Shown here in pieces: positions 46,768 to 59,212 of a stretch of 64,000 nucleotides of DNA. The stretch's first letter is position 1; each line of letters starts with the position of its first letter. The translations under genes were made by a program, and so were the position numbers. The stretch comes from Labyrinthula sp. Ha (Eukaryota > Sar > Bigyra > Labyrinthulida > Labyrinthulaceae): positions 1-64,000 of the forward strand of contig JAALGZ010000021.1 of the NCBI GenBank assembly GCA_015227615.1. Direction: 5' to 3'. Under the pieces are notes generated by a model that saw only the letters and a list, made by a program, of their open reading frames with translations, did not search any database and had not been told where the DNA came from.

Positions 46768-48098
46768 CTATTTAGTTATCATCTATATAAACATAACCAG
46801 CTATTGATATTGTATTAATCTTATTGTGGCGCTCATATAACTAAATTTAAGTTTTATCAAATAGTTCATCTATATTGTGAAAATGTCTAGAATATTTGAG
46901 TGAAGCAAATAAACTGTTATAGCATCTATAAATTAAGTTGCAACTTCCAGGAGTATCACTGAAAGTATAACAGTCTACTGTAGAGTAATTATTGCTAATT
47001 CATATTTTTTTAGAAATATTTCACTCCTACAGAAATACCATGGAGCAACAAAATAAAAAAAAATAGTATCTAAGAAATAATTATTATTTAAAACACGTTT
47101 ATTATTTCAAATATTAGCTCTCTCAAACGCAAAGATTAGTTTTAGCTTATGGGCCTAATTACAATTTCATGAATTTGAGAGTAATAAATATTTTAGTTTC
47201 TTGAAATAATTGTTCTTTTTAATTTTGTAAAACAGTTTTGAACTATTGGATCAATGAAAATGATTAGAAACAGAGAAGCAAGGCTGTTTATATTTCGCAC
47301 ATTATCCAATTCTTAAAGTAATATTTTTATATCCTATAAAGTTAATAAATTCATTTGTTCAACATAAAATATATCTACTAAAAAAAAGGTTGAAACTAAA
47401 CCGGCAAGTGAAACGTTATCCTAACTTGACTATATATTAAGAATCTAGAAGAATTAAAAGATTTTTCTAACACCTAAAATAATTTTAATTGGCCTTTTAT
47501 AAGCTAAAATAAAAAAAAATTAAAAGGTATTAGTTCGGTGTTAACATTATACTTTTTTCTTGCTTGTTATTAATAGCTATTGTCTAAAGAGACAGGATTT
47601 GTACTTGTAGATATTCTAACTAATTGAAAAATCCATGAGTTTTTAGAGTTTTCTAACAATATTATATTTAAATTTGAAAAAAAAATATTGACTTGCTGAT
47701 TTGAAGTAAAATAAGTGAATCAAGTGGTATTACTGCCACATGTCGTGGCTGTTTTCGAGCTCCTCTTTATCAGATAACTCTATAATTCTGTTACTACGCA
47801 AGTATCTTATTCCACTAGCGTATTCTATATGATGGATTTTCTCTTAATCAGATAAATCAGTTTTGAATTCTGTGTGCCTTAATTTGCTCTAGTAATTCAA
47901 TTGATAAATTGTTGTTAACAACATGATCCGATTCACTTTTTTACCTCATAACTATAATTTATCAAAATTTAAGCACCCAAAATACTATAATTGAAAAAGA
48001 ATACATCCAAGGTAGGATGGAAGCACATTTAAATCTGTAACTGGGTTGAACATTTGGTATTCCTTACAAAAGCAATCATGGTATGAATGATATTTTAC

Positions 48099-48122
48099 AT
48101 ATATATATATGTGTGTGTGTGT
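48099..48122. repeat. Compound (AT)n(GT)n microsatellite
   Basis: About 12 bp of AT followed by about 12 bp of GT repeats. Confidence 0.9.
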
Positions 48123-49591
48123 TCCAGCCAAAATTAATTAACCTCTTGCATCTCACTTATTAGACTGATGACCTAATTTTTTAAGTTAATAATTTCTGAT
48201 ACAATTTAAGAAGGATAAGCTCAAATAAAAAAAATCATTTTTTTGGTTATTAATGAGGTATTAATAGCGACACAAAATTTTCACAGGTATTTGTGTTTAA
48301 AGCTCTAGTTAAATCTAATATTTTTAGTTTTTATAATACTTCGGCAAATTTAAGGTTTAGATGTATGTGTTAATAGGACTGAGATAGCGTTATTAATGTC
48401 CAATATCATAGTTTTAGTTATTTTCTAATCTAGCACCATTTTGTATTCAAATATTGTCTTGTAGTATTTGAACCAATCTTATGAAACATACTTACTCAAA
48501 TGCATAACCTTTTCAGATTTATTAGATTTAAATTGGTTGAATTTTTAGGTATAATAAAGATCTTTTTTTTAAATTGGGACTATTATTTTGGTAAGTTTTG
48601 CAGTTGGACCTTGTGCCTATCTTTTTCAAATAGGAAAAGGCAAGTCTACTAAATTTACCCAAATAATAATCTTTATTGGCTGATTGATGTTATATAACGA
48701 TTTTGAGTTCCATATCCTAAATTGTTTTTAGGGATTGAATGGGCGATTTTCTCTGATAATACCCAGTTGCATAACATTCCCACGAGTTTTTTTAAATATT
48801 TTATAATCCATAATTGGATTGTTTTCATTAAATAGAAGCACGTGTACTTATGTTATATTATATTAATAAGTAAATTTTTCTCTAGTTATATTAATTTAAG
48901 AAAATTAGTTTTAAATTTAGTTTTATCGCCTATGATAAATCCAAAATTCCTATACATAAAACTGGTGCGTTAATTATATACGTCTATTTTCTAGATTAAG
49001 CATGAATTCAGTTGTCATCGAAGTATTTGTTATTTTCTCTTATAAAAATTATCCAAGAATTTTTTATGGCTTTAATTTTTTTAGAATAAACGAACTCATG
49101 CAACATTTCTTGTATAATCTTACTCCTCGTATTTTACCGATACCAAGAACATCAATTGCTATTGAATACACCAATTTACTAGAAAATTTGTCTTAAGCTT
49201 ACAAAAGTATTTAGCCAATTATATTCTTAATTCAAATTTTGTCGATCTGGATAAATAATTTGAATCTGTTTATTGTTACCATTTATTGAATAAACCTAAA
49301 ACATTATCGAGAAAACGTTTGTGGGTAGTACTTTTCCATTTTTATTTTCGCCTAAATCTGTAAATTATTATCTTCATATAACTTTATTAATTTATCTGAC
49401 TGCAGGAAAATATTAATCTCCAGATATATTGTTTCTTTTCTTGTTTTACATATTTATTTTTCTATTTATGAAAGTTTTTGCCATTATCTATACAATTTCC
49501 TAAATACAAAGCTAAAATTTTTATATAAATTTCGTTTGGTCTCTCGTTTACTCTTTCAGTACATTGTTTTCCCTCAAGATTGTATTTATCT

Positions 49592-49614
49592 TTATATATA
49601 TATATCTATATATA

Positions 49615-49649
<35 letters not shown>
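49592..49649. repeat. (TA)n microsatellite with two tatc interruptions
   Basis: About 58 bp of TA repeats, broken twice by atct units. Confidence 0.93.
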
Positions 49650-49651
<2 letters not shown>

Positions 49652-52600
49652 TCCCATGAAATAAATTAAATAATTTCTTATGCCGCGGCATATGATGAAA
49701 CAAATACATGGTAGAAATAAATCCAATGTAGGTAAAATTTTTGCAATTAAGAAGTAAAAATCTAATTCTTAGGCCTCAACGTTTTTATTCTAAATACTTT
49801 TTATATGCATTAGCATATAATTCCTAAAGAATTACTAAAGCAAGAATAATGTTCACATGTAGTGAAAGGTGGTGCCTTCTATTTCAGTACTCGGTAGAGT
49901 ATTTATTTCCTGTTTTCTGGGATATTTTTATTTTCATATTATGAGTATTCAATTTTTTTTGCATTCTATAATGATATTCAAATAGCTTTCTTGATTCAGT
50001 ATCAATTATAGCATATCCCGGTCTAGTTAGCAACATGGATCATATCATTACGAAGTTTGAAGTTGATTACCTATTATCTTATCTTCTTCCACAATCGTAA
50101 TTATATTTTTAAGTTTTCTTTTGTTTGCATTTTATATTTTTAGAGTTAATAGAAAGGTATTAAATTGGATTTAATTCATCATGTCAATGATTTCAATAGT
50201 CTAAAGAGCACATATTTTGCTGAATATCTGCAAGGTATGTTATTTAGAAGGAATTTGTATTGTCGGGATTACCTAACTACAAAAAAAAATCTGATACCGT
50301 GGAAATTATTTTGTTCCGTATGTTTGCAACTAGTGTTTCCGTTGGGATAATATGCGAGAAAATCGGTACTCTTCAGGTATGAATACTGCTAATATAAACT
50401 TTATTGGAAAGTTTTACTTAAATTTCTCCATAAATATGACTTTAACTAGCTTCATATATTTCTTTAAAATATATCATATAATATCTTGAACCTCTATTCA
50501 ATAATTTCATATTTTGTACTCTTTCTACTGAAATCGGGTGTAGAATATTTATTATTTTCCTTAAGAAACTGCTATATGTATACTTGTACACTCTTCAATC
50601 CAGTGCAAAATATTCACAAGTTTTATTCTTTAATTATATATACGTGTCTCATAAAATGGGCAATTCTTTATATTTTCTTTATTTAGGGTAGCATATTACA
50701 TATTTGCTATAGTTGTTTTTAAAAAAGATACCAGATTCAAAAAGGTTTGCCGAGTTTTTTTGTATTTATATCTTTTTAAACTCTTAATAGATTTTAGTTA
50801 CTGTAATGAATACAAATTTGGTTTATATTTGAAAAAAGAGCGTCTCAGCTTACACACCTTATGATAGAGCCTGGTATGTGTTAATCACAAGTATATTATA
50901 ATGTATCTTACTGAAGAGCTCTAGAAAAAACAGATTAACCATACAATTTTGGATAATTTATTTAGTTAAAGATTTATTACCTACTACCAATACATACATT
51001 TTTGATTTTGTATTTACCTTGGACAAATCAAGACCAAATATAGTGGTTCGTGAAGATCTTACATAATATTACGGACATGCTTAAAGGTTTTCATCAATGG
51101 ATATATTAATAGTAGCTAATTTAAATAATCTTATCTCCCAATTTTTGACAGAGTTTTATGGAGATAAATGTTTTTAGTTTTGTTATTTTACACGTATATA
51201 AAACTTAGATAGCATTCATTCTGTTTTCTGGAGATTTTCGACAACTGAATCATATGACGTGTATATTATTCGCAGCTTTAATTAAGAATTTACTATAATT
51301 TCTTTTTATTCACAAAGTTTGGTCATCAAGAATTTCAACAAGGAGTTATTTATGCCATTTACACTTAAAATCACTAATGCATCAAGATATTTTTGCACCT
51401 GAGCATTTAGGGTCGCTTTGCACCACCTGGGTCTCTACTCTTAACGTTTCATATAATTTTCCTTGGGAATTCAGATAATATTTACTTTTTTTCACAGGCA
51501 TTGAAAAATATAACTCAAACTAACTCTCCTTCTTAGTAATTTCATAACTTCTAATAATAAGTTACCGATCTTGTTTTGGAGGTCTATAATTCCTGTTCAG
51601 TACAAATTGCACTGAAAAAATGTAAAAGGACACTGAATATCAGAAGAAGCACAAAAGAATTGGGTACCAATTGTTATTACAATCTATTAAGATAAATAAA
51701 ATTACTACATAACTTTTTTCTTTCAATTAGGTATACGTGGTCTGAAACTACTCAATCTCTTCTAAATTTTTACAATTTTGAAGACCTGTGTAGTATCAGG
51801 AAACGGAATAAATTTGCTCGAGATCCGTATCTGCTTCTTGTTTTAAATTTTAATTAATATTTTCTTAGTTTTAACCAGTATTCATATTCATTAAAAAATA
51901 ATATAAATGTGAATTCAGGTTGACAAATATAAATAGTACATAAATTATGAAACTGAAGGCGCAGAATATTAAACCACGTAGTGTGATGTAAAACTGGATA
52001 GAAAATATATAATAAACGACTTGCACCCAAAAGACATTATTTGACTTCAACAACTCCCCTTGTAATACACAATTTATATACAGTAATGAATAAGGAGTTT
52101 TATTTGATTGCAGATGGAAGCTATATTCTATTGTGTGGAACTGGGTCTCGTTTCCTGATATAACACAGAATATTAAATGATATATCAGACATAAACTAAT
52201 ATTATAAGAGTAATTACAAAGTTTATATCTTGAAAACTTGAATAAATTTATATTTTTGGTTTTTTATTCTCGATGATCTATAAGAAATTTCAAGGTAGAA
52301 AATATTGAAATATCTGCTACTGCTGAAGGTTTATATGCAATAACGCAAATTATGAGAAAACCTATACAAATATAAATCTACATCTAAGAGAATGATTTTT
52401 ATCCACAATAATTTTAACCACTCTTATGATGGCATATAGATTACTTCATCTCATTATTTTAACTATAGGAACGCAAATATTGCTAAGAATAATTGTGTTC
52501 TTATTGGGTTTACCCGCGTAAAGTGTCTTACATTCAATTCCAACCAATGGAATCTATTTTTGAAGGAAGCATTTTAGCAAATTCAGCACGTCTTTCCTTT

Positions 52601-55154
52601 CAAATCTTACTTAAATTTTTTGAATGAGTATTTTATCTTTAGCATTATCTGACGATATGTATAAACATCATCACCATGACCGAATATATGTAGTTAATGC
52701 CTTTGGCCTTTCAAATATACATATGTCAGTAGATATAACTTTCTATATTGCTTTACATGACTGTGTAGAATTTAACGGTTTTATAGCTCATCTACTGTGA
52801 TTACTAATAAATTCGGCTTGGTATGAACGTGTTTGCTATGCTAATTCAAATTTAACCAGCGAGCTTTTGCTTCTATTAATATGTTATGGTTTAGCTGCAT
52901 CATTTTGAATAAATTTTCTTTATTTGCAATATGGAAAAGTGAATATCTAATGTTGCAAATTTCGTTGTATTTTAGAATACATGATAGATAACTTTAACGG
53001 TTTGATTAAGTACTAAAGAAGCTACAAGAATTATCCAGAATAACCTACTGTAGAGTATAATATAATAAGCATATCACTTAATAAAATTTATTAGCTAACA
53101 ATGATGCAATAAAGTTTTTTGCTTTTGAATTTCTGTAAATTGTGTTGCTATGAAAAATCTAATTTCTCGGCTAAATGAGCTTATGTGAATAAGTGAAAGT
53201 AAAAACCCTTGTGGAGGGGTTGCAAAACATATACTTCTGGCACACTTCAGTAAAATGTATGAAAACTTTAACTCATTTCACATAAATGTCCAAACTTTAG
53301 TTTTATCAATATTCAATTGTCTTTCAAATTGATATAGAATCCATAAAATTGTTCAATACTGTCCTCTAAATAATTAAAAAATAGAAAGAATAATACCGAT
53401 GAAGTCCATAAAAATTCTTGTATCAAATTAAAAAAAATAATCCAATTAGTTTCCATGATACGACCAATACACAAATTCATGAAGGACATAAACTTTTTCT
53501 GAGATTAAAACTGTACTAGGGCCACTCTATTCGTGCTACTCAAATGTTATATGCCCAAGGGAGATCTAGTGAATAGCACTAAGACCCTATAAGAAAGTAA
53601 ACTTTAAGCCAGAAAATGAAATACCCACAAGTTTTAAGAGTAAAATTTAAAGGAACTAAATGTAACTCCTCTGAATAGAAAATTATTTTACGAATGTCTG
53701 GATCAAAATAGTCGGTGTATACTCAACATCTCATTCAAACTTCACGTAATGCTCCATGGCGATTCTGCATGTATACTAAGCTCATGACAATACTAAGTAA
53801 GACAATTAAAACTATTAAGCAAGACTAACTCTTAAGTGTAGCAACAGACACTAAGTAGATAACTGATAAAAAAGATGATGATATTGTTTATCCTGTGCTT
53901 TGGTAATGCAGGTGCGCTAGCTGTGGTCTTACCTGCATTGGATTTTCAAAAGTTGAAATAGCTTGTGTTTAATAGCTTAATTGAAAGTACAATACGTGGT
54001 AATTAACATACCTTGGTTCTTATTAGGGACCGGCTCTGATAAGAAGTATCAATAACAAGTTGCACCTCATGAACTTGGACTAACCGATTCAGCAATATGC
54101 ATCATATTTGTCCACCACACGATAATTCATATAACAAGGCCATATTGGCCGAAAAAAACCAATAACTTAATTCAGAAAGGCCATATTTTGGATTTCTTAA
54201 CGAAACACTATACCTCAGTATCACTGCATTAAAGCGGTAAGCCCCCCAGCTATGGTACTAACTCCGTACAGTTTTGGCGAAAATTCTTATTTCCGGAAGA
54301 TACGGTTATACCGTTAAGAAAACCCAGACAAACGCCATGTGTTAAGGAGAATAATGATTGGTGGTACTATGGAACGTAGATATTTTTTATCTATCTGTCC
54401 AAAGCCATGTGAACCTATTCATTATTGACAACCAATTGATTATCAATAATCAATCAAAATAGGTTGGGAATTATCAGAATCAATCAATAAGAAAAATATG
54501 GGGGACTTACTTTTTCATAAATTATCAACATATCAATTCAAAGGCCTGGTTCATATATTAGAACATGGAAGTATTGAATGAGAGTACCGATAACTATTGG
54601 TAAGGTTATGCATTTTTACTTTCTTTACCTAAGGTTTTATTTAATGTAAATAAGAAAAGAAAATTAGTTGTGCTTGAGCATTCTGAGAATTTAATATACT
54701 AGAATTATGTGCTCAATTTAATTATCTTTATAAGAATGGTTGTCTAAACCAATTAGTACAACAAGAATATGATATCTAACTTCCTAGAAGTCATATTTCA
54801 ATGTTTACTTAACTAATATTTTTAATTCAACTTAAAAAGTAATGAGTGAATAACGGTTCCTGAAGTATTGTTGCTCAGAGAAGAAAGGAAAATACACAAA
54901 GTAGAGAGTTTTTAAGGAGCTTGAAGGTACACTCGTAGCCCAGTTCTGCAATTCCTTAGTAGATTAAAATATATTGCTGATGTATCTAAAATTGCGTTAT
55001 CTTCTTGGTTCCTCCTTCAAAGTCTTGCAGTTCCTCATCTATACTATACATTTACGGCGCTATAACTCATCTTAAGTCAACTGCTTTCATCAGGCAGTTA
55101 ATATGGTCTACTTATTAAATTCTTAAAGATAATATTAAATATTGTTATGCGCTG

Positions 55155-55502
55155 GGATACATCATTTTTGCATGTAAATCTACCAAATGGATCAAGCAAA
55201 TCTATTAGGGTATATCACATGGGCAAACAAATATGCAATGCTGCAAAAACTGTTCATTCAAATATACATTTTTTTGCGTTTCACGTGAAATTGACATTTG
55301 GAGATAAAACTAGAGCTGCAATCTAGGTTATTCAAGTCTATAATACGAGAACATAAAATGTCAAATTACCCATAGACACATTTGGAAACAGTTGAAGGAT
55401 ATGCCATAGACACATGTATAGCCTGGGCAATGGGGTCCATGGCACGTGTGCGTAGTATAAACTTTTTCAAGGTGCTTATTCATTGCACTTATTAGACTTA
55501 AC
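55155..55502 (+). repeat. Left terminal inverted repeat
   Basis: Matches the reverse complement of 56754-57095. It ends inward with ttattagacttaac and outward near atacatcatttttgcatg. Confidence 0.85.
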
Positions 55503-56753
55503 AACAAATATTTCAGCTTTAAACTGTATCATTTTAGTTTTGAGCAAGTACATTTCTTATCTTCGGGGTTGATTAACTAATATCCCATGTGTAAGTAAGT
55601 TGCCTCAGTATAAAAACTTCTGCAAGGTATTTCTTACAGTTTGCAGAAGCACTTCCGTCATGTTCTAGAGTTATCTCAGCAAAACTTTGTCTCCTCCAAA
55701 GTTCCATTCACTTTTTTGGATGATCTGAAAGACAAAACGACATTTTCCAGCAACCAATACCTGTATGTTCTGTAAAACTTCTGGTTTGATTTCTTATTTG
55801 AAGAGTTTCCAACTCATTTTTACTAGATTGAATATAGCACTGGAAGTAGATAATCTTAGAAACTTAGCACCAACCTGAATTTTCTTAGTAAAAGGATATC
55901 CAATCCTGTTACTAGTACAGGTGCTATTAGCAGGAAAGAAAATGTCTCACATTGCAATATCTTTTTCAAATGCTACAACAAGAAGAGGTCAAATCCATGT
56001 GCCGTGATCAAGTGTCTTAGTACTTCTAAACCTCGTAACCTTTATTGGGACTCCAAAGTACTCTGCGAGTGAAGTAAAAATTGAGGTTTACGTTTTTGAT
56101 ATTCACATCCCTTCAAACAGTTCTAGTTTTTCTCTTGTACCAAACCTTGTTTCTCGAAAAGAAGTGGTTAAATTTCATTTCATCGACAAAAGCAAGTTTT
56201 TTCTCTATCCTTGTGAGCTTATAAATCTTTTTAAAGAATGTATTTGCTTAAGTTTATTATCTTCGCTTCTAGTTTCAACTGTTTGATCAGATGCTTTCAC
56301 AGTAAATACCATGTCAGGTTGAACCCGACTTACTGCAGAAGGGGAATGTTTAAAGGTCCTGTTTTCACATTCGTGGTTTAATAGACGTAATTGGTTTTCA
56401 TGAAGGCTAGAACCATTAATGTTGTGGGTCTAATTCTAGATGTTACTTTAAAAAGATAAAACGCTCTTCGCTGAGTTTATTGAATCTCGCACCACCGCAA
56501 CGCTAATTAACGGGGACCCCATCTTCCACTTTTTCACTGGCTTTTCTCATAATCTTTTTGTCTGGATGGAAGCTCCTAACTTCTTTGCTACTTCCTTGTA
56601 TCCCCCCAACATTTTCTAGGTTCAGAAGCATTTTCTTATTCTTTTGTTGCTCTCATACCGCAAGTATTCTTAGATTCGGCGAATGAAACCAAAAGATTAA
56701 AAAATGCGCTTGTACAACACTAAACTGATATAGGCTAAAGATGAAATATTTTT

Positions 56754-57095
56754 GGTTAAGTCTAATAAGTGCAATGGGTAAAAAACTTAAAAAACTTTAT
56801 ACTACGCACACGTGCCATGGACCCCATTGCCCAGGCTATACAGGTGTCTATGATATATCCTTCAACTGTTTCCAAATGTGTCTAGGGGTATTTTGATATT
56901 TTATGTTCTCGCATTATAGACTTGAATAACCTAGATTGCAGCTCTAGTTTTATCTCCAAATGTCAATTTCATGTGAAACGCAAAATTGTATATTTGAATG
57001 AACAGTTTTTGCAGCATTGCAGATTTGTTTGCCCATGTGCTGTACCCTAATAGATTTGCTTGATCAATGTGGTAGATTTGCATGCAAGATGCTGT
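56754..57095 (-). repeat. Right terminal inverted repeat
   Basis: Reverse-complement partner of 55155-55502. A 67-codon minus-strand frame here arises from the repeat and has no supported function. Confidence 0.85.
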
Positions 57096-57863
57096 AGTTA
57101 GGGTGCGGAGGTAGTTGATTCTATTCCTGGACATGAATTGGTGGATTACTGAGTACTTCTATTGTAAAATTTATTTCATATGCTACTCTTGGTACTAAGA
57201 AAAATATGTACTAGGTAGTTTCTACTTTTCAATTAGCTTTCTATGATCCAGCTACGAGCTCCTCTATTTTGGCTTCACTAGGTTCCAACTTCCACTCTTC
57301 TACTCAGTTTTTGCTTGCTTTCTCCCTTCTTAAATTTTTATTTACATTTTTTTTCCTTTAGAGTCATTGAATGGAAGGAAGGTTGTGGAAAAATCCAGTA
57401 TTCAGTCTGAAGGTTTGTTTTCCCCAGGCCCCTACCCTTGTGTGACTGTTCAGGTAAAGAGGCAAGGGAATATTGCGGAATAGTATCCTTTAAGTTTTTA
57501 CTCTCATTGCTCCAGACAAAAATGTAATACTCTTATATGAGAATAGATAAAGGTGTATATTTTCTTCTAGACTGTATTACTTTTACTTTGTATCTATTTA
57601 GTTAGATAAGTAATTGTCCGTATCATCTATATGCATATAAGGATACGTATATTAAGTTAGAAAAACTGAGAGAGATTGAAAAGAGTTTAAAAATGGTATA
57701 AGTAGCGTCTTCTAACTCCCAGTAGTTGTTGAGATATTGAAGTTTCACTATCTATTTTTTCCGGTGCTTGTGTATTAGTAAAGATGTATTATGTAAAGTT
57801 ACACCAATTATGCGGTGATATAATATTATATTTTAACTATGTAAAGTGTAAACAGTCAGTAAG

Positions 57864-57896
<33 letters not shown>

Positions 57897-58108
57897 GTAC
57901 ACTCGAGTGCTTTTAGTTTGTATCTATTTAATCATCTTTAATAATTAATTATTTACAAATATGATTTACCCAAAATTTTTAAATGGTTAAGTTTTTCTGT
58001 ATTAAATATTTGTGTAAGGAGATAATAATGCAGTGTTATATTACTAAATAATAAATACATATAAACATACAAAGTTTGTATTTAAAAACTCATCTCTTGA
58101 AGAAGAAA
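57096..58108. other. Intergenic with an (AG)n tract
   Basis: A purine tract (ag)n lies at 57864-57894, about 215 bp upstream of the next ATG. A phrase ttacccaaaattttta at about 57967 loosely resembles the gcccaaaattt repeats in the promoter at 61247. No gene was seen. Confidence 0.5.
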
Positions 58109-59125
58109 ATGAGATTTTCAAACGTAAACTTATTTAATGAAAAAGATTTTGATGAAATGAGAAATAAATATAATTTTTATTTAAGTTCTATTGTATTTTA
58201 TGTTGTTCCTGTAACTGATAAACTTATTCTTGGTGAAAGGATTGAATCTCTTTCCGAATTGACAACAAAAACAAACGATATGAAAAATGAATTAATCATT
58301 TATCCTGAGAAAATTGATAAGAAAATGGTTTCTTTTGTTTATCACATAACAGAAGAATATCCTATCTTTTATGCTATTCAATTAAGATTAAATAACTCAA
58401 ATATTTCTTCCGAGGAGATGCGAATTTTCTTCTCGGCAGTCAAAAATAAAAATAAAATAAAAACTTTAAGATTTGGAAAAATATCACCATATCAAAATTA
58501 TTTTTTTAATATTATTAATGAATTTACATATCTTAAGAATATAGAAACTGAAAGTGGAAGTTTTTCAAACTTATTATCTGATGACCAAAATAAAAACTTA
58601 ATCTCCTCATTCGATAGTTTATCCTTACAAATGAAAAAAGTTAAAGTAAAAGATAATTTATTCTTTTTATCAAAAATTTATGCAACATTTTCAAACCTCA
58701 TAAGTCTTGATTTGAAATTAGATGGACATAAGAAATATCAAACAGCACTTTTATATTCAGTTCTTTCTAATCCAAATGTTGTTGATAAATTAGAAAGACT
58801 AGAAATATCAGCATTTGGTTTTATAAGTTTAGGAGATCTTTGTTTAATAAATAAATTTTTACTTGATAAAGGAAATCTTGAAGAAATAAATATAAAAATT
58901 CGTAATATTGGGAATAATTTAAAAATAATAAGTTCTGTAATATTAAAAGCTGTAATGGTAAAAGAAAAGTTAAGAAGTGGAAGAATTATATTAAACTCTA
59001 GAAAACTAAAAGGAAAGAAAGAACCAATAGAAAATATTTCAAATAAAATATTTATTTTTAATAAATATGCAGCAGAGTGGAATAGTAAACGAGGTGAATT
59101 AATTTGTTTAGCAAATGGATATTAA
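58109..59125 (+). CDS. Uncharacterised protein, leucine-rich-repeat-like, 338 aa
   Basis: The frame is open further upstream, but the first ATG is 58109, which I take as the start (MRFSNVNLFNEKDFDEM). No family is recognised with certainty. The middle has phrases with irregular leucine-rich-repeat spacing: IQLRLNNSNISSEEMRIFF, IKTLRFGKISPYQNY, LISLDLKLDGH, LERLEISAFGFISLGDL, LEEINIKIRNIG. These match the pattern LxxLxLxxN/S only loosely. There is no signal peptide or membrane span. It is convergent with the phosphotransferase gene, with 87 bp between stops. Composition and codon use match the other host genes. It could be a scaffold or recognition protein, but this is not shown. Confidence 0.7.
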   Translation: MRFSNVNLFNEKDFDEMRNKYNFYLSSIVFYVVPVTDKLILGERIESLSELTTKTNDMKNELIIYPEKIDKKMVSFVYHITEEYPIFYAIQLRLNNSNISSEEMRIFFSAVKNKNKIKTLRFGKISPYQNYFFNIINEFTYLKNIETESGSFSNLLSDDQNKNLISSFDSLSLQMKKVKVKDNLFFLSKIYATFSNLISLDLKLDGHKKYQTALLYSVLSNPNVVDKLERLEISAFGFISLGDLCLINKFLLDKGNLEEINIKIRNIGNNLKIISSVILKAVMVKEKLRSGRIILNSRKLKGKKEPIENISNKIFIFNKYAAEWNSKRGELICLANGY

Positions 59126-59212
59126 AAGCTGCTAGTTAAAAAAATAGTTTTGTTTTTGTGGTTTATTTTTCTATGTAGAAAGTTAAAATAAATAAACAAT
59201 TAGTGAAATATT

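Larger units (their letters stand above)
39358..55150. other. Long gene desert (about 16 kb)
   Basis: No frame longer than about 75 codons shows a domain, and stops are frequent in all frames on both strands. Microsatellites are listed separately. Weak phrases near 54200-54350 on the plus strand resemble a degraded retroelement polymerase but are too poor to name. The stretch 39400-41500 is slightly richer in C than the rest. No RNA gene was recognised. Confidence 0.5.
55155..57095 (-). mobile_element. Degenerate Tc1/mariner-like DNA transposon with ~345-bp terminal inverted repeats
   Basis: The segments 55155-55502 and 56754-57095 are inverted copies of each other, roughly nine bases in ten identical by eye; both contain gcctgggcaatggggtccat or its complement. 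The interior (55503-56753) on the minus strand has remnants of a transposase: a helix-turn-helix-like GYKEVAKKLGASIQTKR near 56562-56620, and FVDEMKFNHFFSRNKVWYK near 56135-56190, resembling the first catalytic Asp (fxDE) and the following VW phrase of the IS630/Tc1/mariner DDE fold. Many stops interrupt it, so it is not functional. The family assignment is moderate; the inverted-repeat structure is certain. No target duplication was determined. Confidence 0.6.

Noticed and set aside
54100-54700. Ty1/copia-like polymerase relic on the plus strand
   Set aside because: A phrase like APQLWY after an LY-containing stretch recalls the copia RT, but no second motif is convincing and the region is heavily decayed.
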